DNA of 22,837 bases from Albugo candida (Eukaryota > Oomycota > Peronosporomycetes > Albuginales). The stretch spans positions 1 through 22,837 of the forward strand of contig JBDOQK010000101.1 in the NCBI GenBank assembly GCA_040437565.1, written 5' to 3'. Below are positions 19,044-22,837 of this stretch, piece by piece (the first letter of the stretch is position 1; the number at the start of each line of letters is the position of its first letter). The notes below the pieces were generated by a model, which was given only the letters and a program-made list of their open reading frames with translations, was not told the origin of the DNA and did not search any database. Position numbers and translations under genes: made by a program.

Positions 19044-19075
19044 TGCGCGTTCCTCGACTTTAGTTACTGCTTTTA
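19044..19075 (+). repeat. Candidate Tc1-2 left inverted repeat
   Basis: TGCGCGTTCCTCGACTTTAG resembles the reverse complement of 20315-20347 (TGCGTGCTCATCGTCGAGTT) with a 3-base indel, and sits the right distance beyond the stop codon. Imperfect, and no TA duplication could be fixed. Confidence 0.35.
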
Positions 19076-19837
19076 AGCTTTAAGAAAGGGGCTAGTAGTG
19101 CGTCCTGAACCCCTGTAGCTCAATGACCTCCAAGCAGTGATCGCTCAATGATTTCAAAAGCGCATATAGCGATTCTTGGATGATTTCTGACCACGCTCTC
19201 CTGACTGCCGCTTCAATCTCACCAACCGAGTGATATTGGCGCCCGTTACCGTACACAGCACGCGCAATGTCACCCCAGAGAATCTCTATGGGATTTAGGT
19301 CCGGCGAAAGAGACAGCCACCTCATCACCTTGATGTTGAGATCCTTGGGAGAGGCACCGGTCGATTCAGATGCATGGATACTTGCGTTATCATGCTGAAT
19401 TTCGTGGCCATGTTGATGTTCACGAACTGCGAAAGGTAAGAGATGGTAGGTTAGCTTCTCCTGGTAGTCAAACGAGTTCTGGCGATCGTTTGATGTGGCC
19501 AAGGATGTCAACCCTTTTGCGGAGAAACCGCCCCAGACCATGAAGCCACCCCCTTCACTTTGATGGTTATATGATTTCCTTGCTTCAAGCCAGATATCGT
19601 GCTAATAATACTTGCAACCGTCTGGTCCATCCAGCGTGAACCGCTTCTCGTCTGAAAAGTTGATCCGGTCCCAGTCAGTGCAATCTTTGAGCTTATGTTT
19701 GGACCATTGAGCCGTGCCGTGTGGTGGCTCCTGGTGAATTTCGGCGTGGGTTTCATTTTCTTGTAGACAAGATGAGGCGCTCGCTGGAGGAAGCGCTGAA
19801 CGGTCCTCTTGCTCACCTATGGGATCACCGTGCTGGC

Positions 19838-19943
19838 GGTGGAAGCAGCGGACAAATCACCGCTGATTGCGGCATGGATGATGCACCGCACATCACGCAG
19901 GCCGAGTTTCGGCTTCGTTCCAGAGCTCTTTTTCACTCCATAG
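19838..19943 (+). repeat. 106-bp duplicate, first copy (left flank of gap 3)
   Basis: Identical to 20057-20162. It covers the transposase piece that reads GLRDVRCIIHAAISGDLSAA on the minus strand. Confidence 0.95.
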
Positions 19944-20043
19944 NNNNNNNNNNNNNNNNNNNNNNNNNNNNNNNNNNNNNNNNNNNNNNNNNNNNNNNNN
20001 NNNNNNNNNNNNNNNNNNNNNNNNNNNNNNNNNNNNNNNNNNN
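19944..20043. other. Assembly gap 3 (100 N)
   Basis: Exactly 100 N between two 106-bp copies. The 13 bases at 20044-20056 are the inverse of bases just left of the first copy (CCACCGCCAGCAC against GTGCTGGCGGTGG), a small hairpin-like artefact at the contig edge. Confidence 0.98.
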
Positions 20044-20056
20044 CCACCGCCAGCAC

Positions 20057-20162
20057 GGTGGAAGCAGCGGACAAATCACCGCTGATTGCGGCATGGATGA
20101 TGCACCGCACATCACGCAGGCCGAGTTTCGGCTTCGTTCCAGAGCTCTTTTTCACTCCATAG
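20057..20162 (+). repeat. 106-bp duplicate, second copy (right flank of gap 3)
   Basis: Partner of 19838-19943; leads without break into the transposase N-terminus. Confidence 0.95.
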
Positions 20163-20314
20163 CCATCAGGATTTCTTAGTTGAGCGTGTAGGACGTTTGT
20201 GGAGCGCCCTAGGCTCGAAGCAACTGCCCGTAGAGTTTCTTTGTTCGACCTGAGGGCGTCAATTTGCCCTTTCTCGTACTCTCTCAGAGCCGGCTTTCGC
20301 CCCATGGCTTCGGT

Positions 20315-20347
20315 CTAAAAAACACTAAACTCGACGATGAGCACGCA
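20315..20347 (-). repeat. Candidate Tc1-2 right inverted repeat
   Basis: Partner of 19044-19075, just upstream of the transposase start. The match is strongest over CGAGTTTAGTG. Could be the inner part of a longer decayed repeat. Confidence 0.35.
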
Positions 20348-21019
20348 GAAAACATTCAAGAGAATCCATCCATGTTGGCTGGAGGCGAAAAAAGTGCGTT
20401 ATCTACCTGTGTGGTCGAGTGGTGGTGGTGTACTTTATCAATATGTCGCGCAGGTCTGTGTACCTTTCCGCCAAATTTCCCATTTCCACTTATCCGATCA
20501 GCACAAAAAAGCACCTAAATATTTGTCATAACGTAGAAAAATGTTTTATTCAATCAGTAGTCGAAACAAAGGAAAATCAAGCACAATTCAGCAAATAAAC
20601 GGTTGTCCCTATATATATGGTGCGGAGTGTATAACGGAATAAAAAAGTTGTAGAAGAACAATTATTAGTGGTCTGGCTGTGTCTGACTTAATTGCTCAGT
20701 TTAATAGCAGAATAATATAAGGGTCGTTTTCATGCATCGATCTTATTTGGAATCGACTACAATCTGTTCAATTGTTATGACATGTATTAAATACATCTTG
20801 GGCATTGCCAAAGGTAGAATACGATTGATGTACTATATAGAAGTAAAATTGAGGAAGAGATTACCAACCGAATCTTCCTACTTGATGCTCCAATTTAATG
20901 CTTTGTTGTTAAGCGACAACGACTTCTAGGCTAAAAAAAGACATGTGAGCTTCTTTACTAGTGAGCCAAAAGTGTACAACGACATTCATCAAAGATTTAT
21001 CTTTCTGAATTGAAAATAT
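20348..21019. other. No gene recognised; possible MULE-end-like word at 20604
   Basis: AT-rich spacer. GTCCCTATATATA at 20604-20616 equals an inner word of the MULE-1 right TIR (13341-13353). It is followed by GCGGAGTG, also resembling that TIR. Too short to call an element. Confidence 0.4.
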
Positions 21020-21429
21020 CTACAGTATCGTACATTGATTTCGTTTCGCTGAGTGTCGCGGTTGTGCAGGAATGAATTCAAAATCGAGCTCCTCAACCTC
21101 ATTGTCTTCATTTTGGTAAGCTGTATCCAGACTAACCTCTAGATCAACGACACGGTTTTCCACAGCTTGTAAATTACTGGGAAGCTCTTCATTTATCTCT
21201 TGATTCTGGCTCTGACCCAGAAAAAGCTCTTCCAGACGAGTAACGCGATCTTGTACCTGCTGCATCTGCCCATCATGTTCCACCACCGGTTGCGGAATAC
21301 GCGCCTGAGTTTGTGGGGGCCCGTCTCATTCTTGGCATCCACATCCCCGTCAATGAGCTGAAAAAATCGGGTCTTCGTCACGCTTTGGACGAATCTCGTC
21401 TCTTCAACGAGGAGTCCGTTTTCGTCCAT
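21020..21429 (-). pseudogene. Unrecognised coiled-coil protein, one frameshift
   Basis: Minus strand. From ATG at 21427-21429 the frame reads MDENGLLVEETRFVQSVTKT and RFFQLIDGDVDAKNETG. A one-base shift in a G5C3 run (21315-21322) leads to PPQTQARIPQPVVEHDGQMQ, then QVQDRVTRLEELFLGQSQNQ and LPSNLQAVENRVVDLEVSLD, ending KRNQCTIL. Heptad-like spacing of Leu and Val with acidic and Gln-rich positions suggests a coiled coil of about 50 residues. The frame is open upstream to a TAG about 20 bases before the ATG, and more coding-like sequence lies beyond (CAGRRSMLARSIPR). The shift in a homopolymer run may be a sequencing error, so the gene could be intact there. Host gene or an accessory element gene; no family recognised. 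Confidence 0.4.
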
Positions 21430-21549
21430 CTGCTGGTAGAGCTTCCTCTAATGGCGAGGAATGCTCCGTGCCAACATCGACCTACGTCCAGCACAAGGAG
21501 CAAGACAAATTCCTCTGAGATCACGTCATTCAGACATTGCTTTCAAAAG

Positions 21550-21984
21550 TGAGTGCATTTGTCGTTTTGCTAAATGCTTTTCTACCCTGCTCATTCAAAC
21601 TTTAATAGCTAGGGTACGTTTGGTCACAATCAAGAAATTTTCGAGCGTCTAATAGAAGGGTTGCAAGCAACATTGTTGTACAAGGTACCAACTTTTTCCA
21701 ACTTAGCCCCTTTCGAAGTTTATTCCAATTATTAGCTTTGATCTGTTTCGTTTATGATAAATAATGTGGACCACCATATAAGTGGAGGCATTTTTATTGA
21801 ACCTGATTTCACTTAATCAGTGTGGACCATATCAGGCTGATCAACTTTCAGCTATTGGACAATAAATTAGTGGCTGTGGGCGTCTAATACGAGAAGGCCT
21901 AGACTAGCTAGCAAAGTGAACTAAGGACCTCCTACATTTATTATATCTTACTTATCAAATTTTATCTAAAGTGTTCGAAAGGTT
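21550..21984. other. Probable 5' LTR and leader of the right-hand Copia element
   Basis: Noncoding, AT-rich. Two related words, GTGGACCACCATATA at 21769 and GTGGACCATATCAG at 21822, may mark an LTR start or inner repeat. Its partner LTR lies beyond the window, so the edges are unknown. Confidence 0.35.
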
Positions 21985-22837
21985 ATGAGCCCAAATACTC
22001 AGAACGCGGTCCACAAACTCCTTGGCGAAGACAATTACTTTAGATGGTAGTTCAACGCGCGTATGAAGCTGATGAAGAAGGGTTTGCTGCATCATATTGA
22101 CAAGTCAGATTCACTCAGCGAAGATCCTGCAGCTTTGGCAATCTGGAAAGTCAACGACCTTAAAGCCTTCGTAATCATTTCAATGTCAATCAACCCGAGT
22201 CTCCAGGCAATGATCAGAGGCGCTTGTACAACCTCTCAGTTATGGGAGATTCTAAAGAATTTTTACCTTCGAAATAGTATACACAACAGAGTACGAAACG
22301 GGCGAAGTTTCATGATTCAGAATGGAAAAGAGTCAGCATATTGAGGAACATTTTATGAAATCCGATGAATTATGCCTTTCGATGCAAGCTTGTGGGGATG
22401 GGATTAATATGGATGAGCAATTAGTAATATTGCTTGGGACCTTCTCGGATGAGTACGATCCATAATCAAAATTATCGAAAATGTCCAAGGGATGGATCTT
22501 TTTCAAGCAAAAGAAATGCTGCATCGGGAGTATGCACTATTGGTGAAAGAAGAGACAAGAGAAATTGCTCTAATAGCAAAAGCAATGAAGAAGTCGGAAA
22601 GATTCGACGCAAGAAAATCTCTTCAAAAGACTTACAAATTCGAAGGAAAATGTTATCACTGTAAAAAAAGTGGACATAAAAAGGCAGCCTGTTGGAAGAA
22701 TGGGAAACAAAAGAAAGAGTACAATGAACAAGCATTCAAAGTGTGTGAAGACATGGCTGAAGGTTAGCTACTCGATAGTGGAGAAAGCAGCCATATGTAC
22801 CCATTCAACAAAGAGTTCAGTGAGCTCCGACCACACA
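21985..22837 (+). mobile_element. Ty1/Copia fossil, gag and protease start (cut by window end)
   Basis: Gag starts MSPNTQNAVHKLLGEDNYFR at 21985, the usual start of Copia gag (the DNYFRW-like block). It is followed by ALAIWKVNDLKAFVIISMSI and TTSQLWEILKNFYLRNS, typical of the UBN2 or retrotran_gag family. A zinc knuckle CYHCKKSGHKKAAC at 22651-22691 fits C-x2-C-x4-H-x4-C. The protease start LLDSGESSHMYPF lies near 22768. Broken, about four breaks in the part seen. A different copy from the Copia piece at the left edge of the window. Confidence 0.88.

Larger units (their letters stand above)
19092..20305 (-). pseudogene. Tc1/mariner (DD34E) transposase, lightly broken (Tc1-2)
   Basis: Minus strand. 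Starts at ATG 20303-20305 with MGRKPALREYEKGQIDALRS, then AVASSLGRSTNVLHAQLRNP (helix-turn-helix). KRTVQRFLQRAPHLVYKKMK is the second DNA-binding part. INFSDEKRFTLDG carries the first catalytic Asp, MVWGGFSAKG follows, IQHDNASIHAS carries the second Asp and LSPDLNPIEILWGD the Glu, 34 residues on. The protein ends ELQGFRTHY, as in this family. Allowing for the assembly duplication the length is about 330 residues, normal for Tc1. Breaks: TAG at 19817-19819, TAG at 19602-19604 (where Trp is expected), and one frameshift near 19710. All three catalytic residues survive, so this is a recent loss. A different family from Tc1-1. Confidence 0.9.

Noticed and set aside
20732-20929. 65-codon plus-strand open frame
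   Set aside because: Chance-length in AT-rich spacer with no recognisable motif.
1-22837. CRISPR array, tRNA or rRNA genes, bacterial operons
   Set aside because: No regularly spaced identical repeats, no cloverleaf or rRNA signature, and the elements are eukaryotic.

Overview
The window looks like a transposon-dense, AT-leaning nuclear region of an oomycete, most likely a downy-mildew or Phytophthora relative. That placement rests on the element mix: two Ty3/Gypsy lineages, Ty1/Copia, Mutator-like elements with FAR1-type DNA binding, and DD34E Tc1/mariner transposases. It is inference from family resemblance. No rRNA, tRNA, CRISPR array or clearly intact gene was seen. Nearly everything recognisable is a decayed mobile element, and three 100-N assembly gaps occur (14412-14511, 18368-18467, 19944-20043).

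Layout from left to right. A broken Ty1/Copia pol (integrase, reverse transcriptase, RNase H) runs from the window edge to about 2600. The 5' half of a Ty3/Gypsy element, here called Y (gag, protease, reverse transcriptase), lies at 3053-5184. Its 3' half (end of reverse transcriptase, RNase H, integrase, chromodomain) resumes near 11011 and ends at a G-rich tract at 15648. The 5.8 kb between the halves is inserted DNA bounded by a 7-bp direct repeat. It holds a Tc1-like transposon (minus strand, 5314-6306) and a second Ty3/Gypsy lineage, X, in rearranged order: integrase plus chromodomain, then an LTR-like stretch at 7933, then gag to reverse transcriptase. Inside the RNase H part of Y's right half sits a Mutator-like element (MULE-1, 11461-13458) with long terminal inverted repeats and a transposase whose catalytic centre has been deleted.

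Downstream of Y, 15650-17470 is sparse. It holds one weak minus-strand candidate for a spliced host gene (16176-16547, perhaps further upstream). A second MULE-like element (MULE-2, 17480-18673) follows, with termini related to MULE-1, a FAR1-like N-terminus, a 31-bp minisatellite and a C-terminal zinc knuckle. Next come a second, better preserved Tc1/mariner transposase (minus strand, 19092-20305), an unrecognised coiled-coil reading frame on the minus strand (21020-21429), and the start of another broken Ty1/Copia element (gag, zinc knuckle, protease) cut by the window end.

The genes do not form a pathway. The region is best read as a nest: Y is the oldest visible layer, the X-bearing insert and MULE-1 came later, and Tc1-1 lies inside the insert. 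The most unusual observation is the permuted order of X around a single LTR-like stretch. Two of the three gaps are flanked by perfect duplications (185 bp and 106 bp) that are best explained as unmerged contig ends, not biology.
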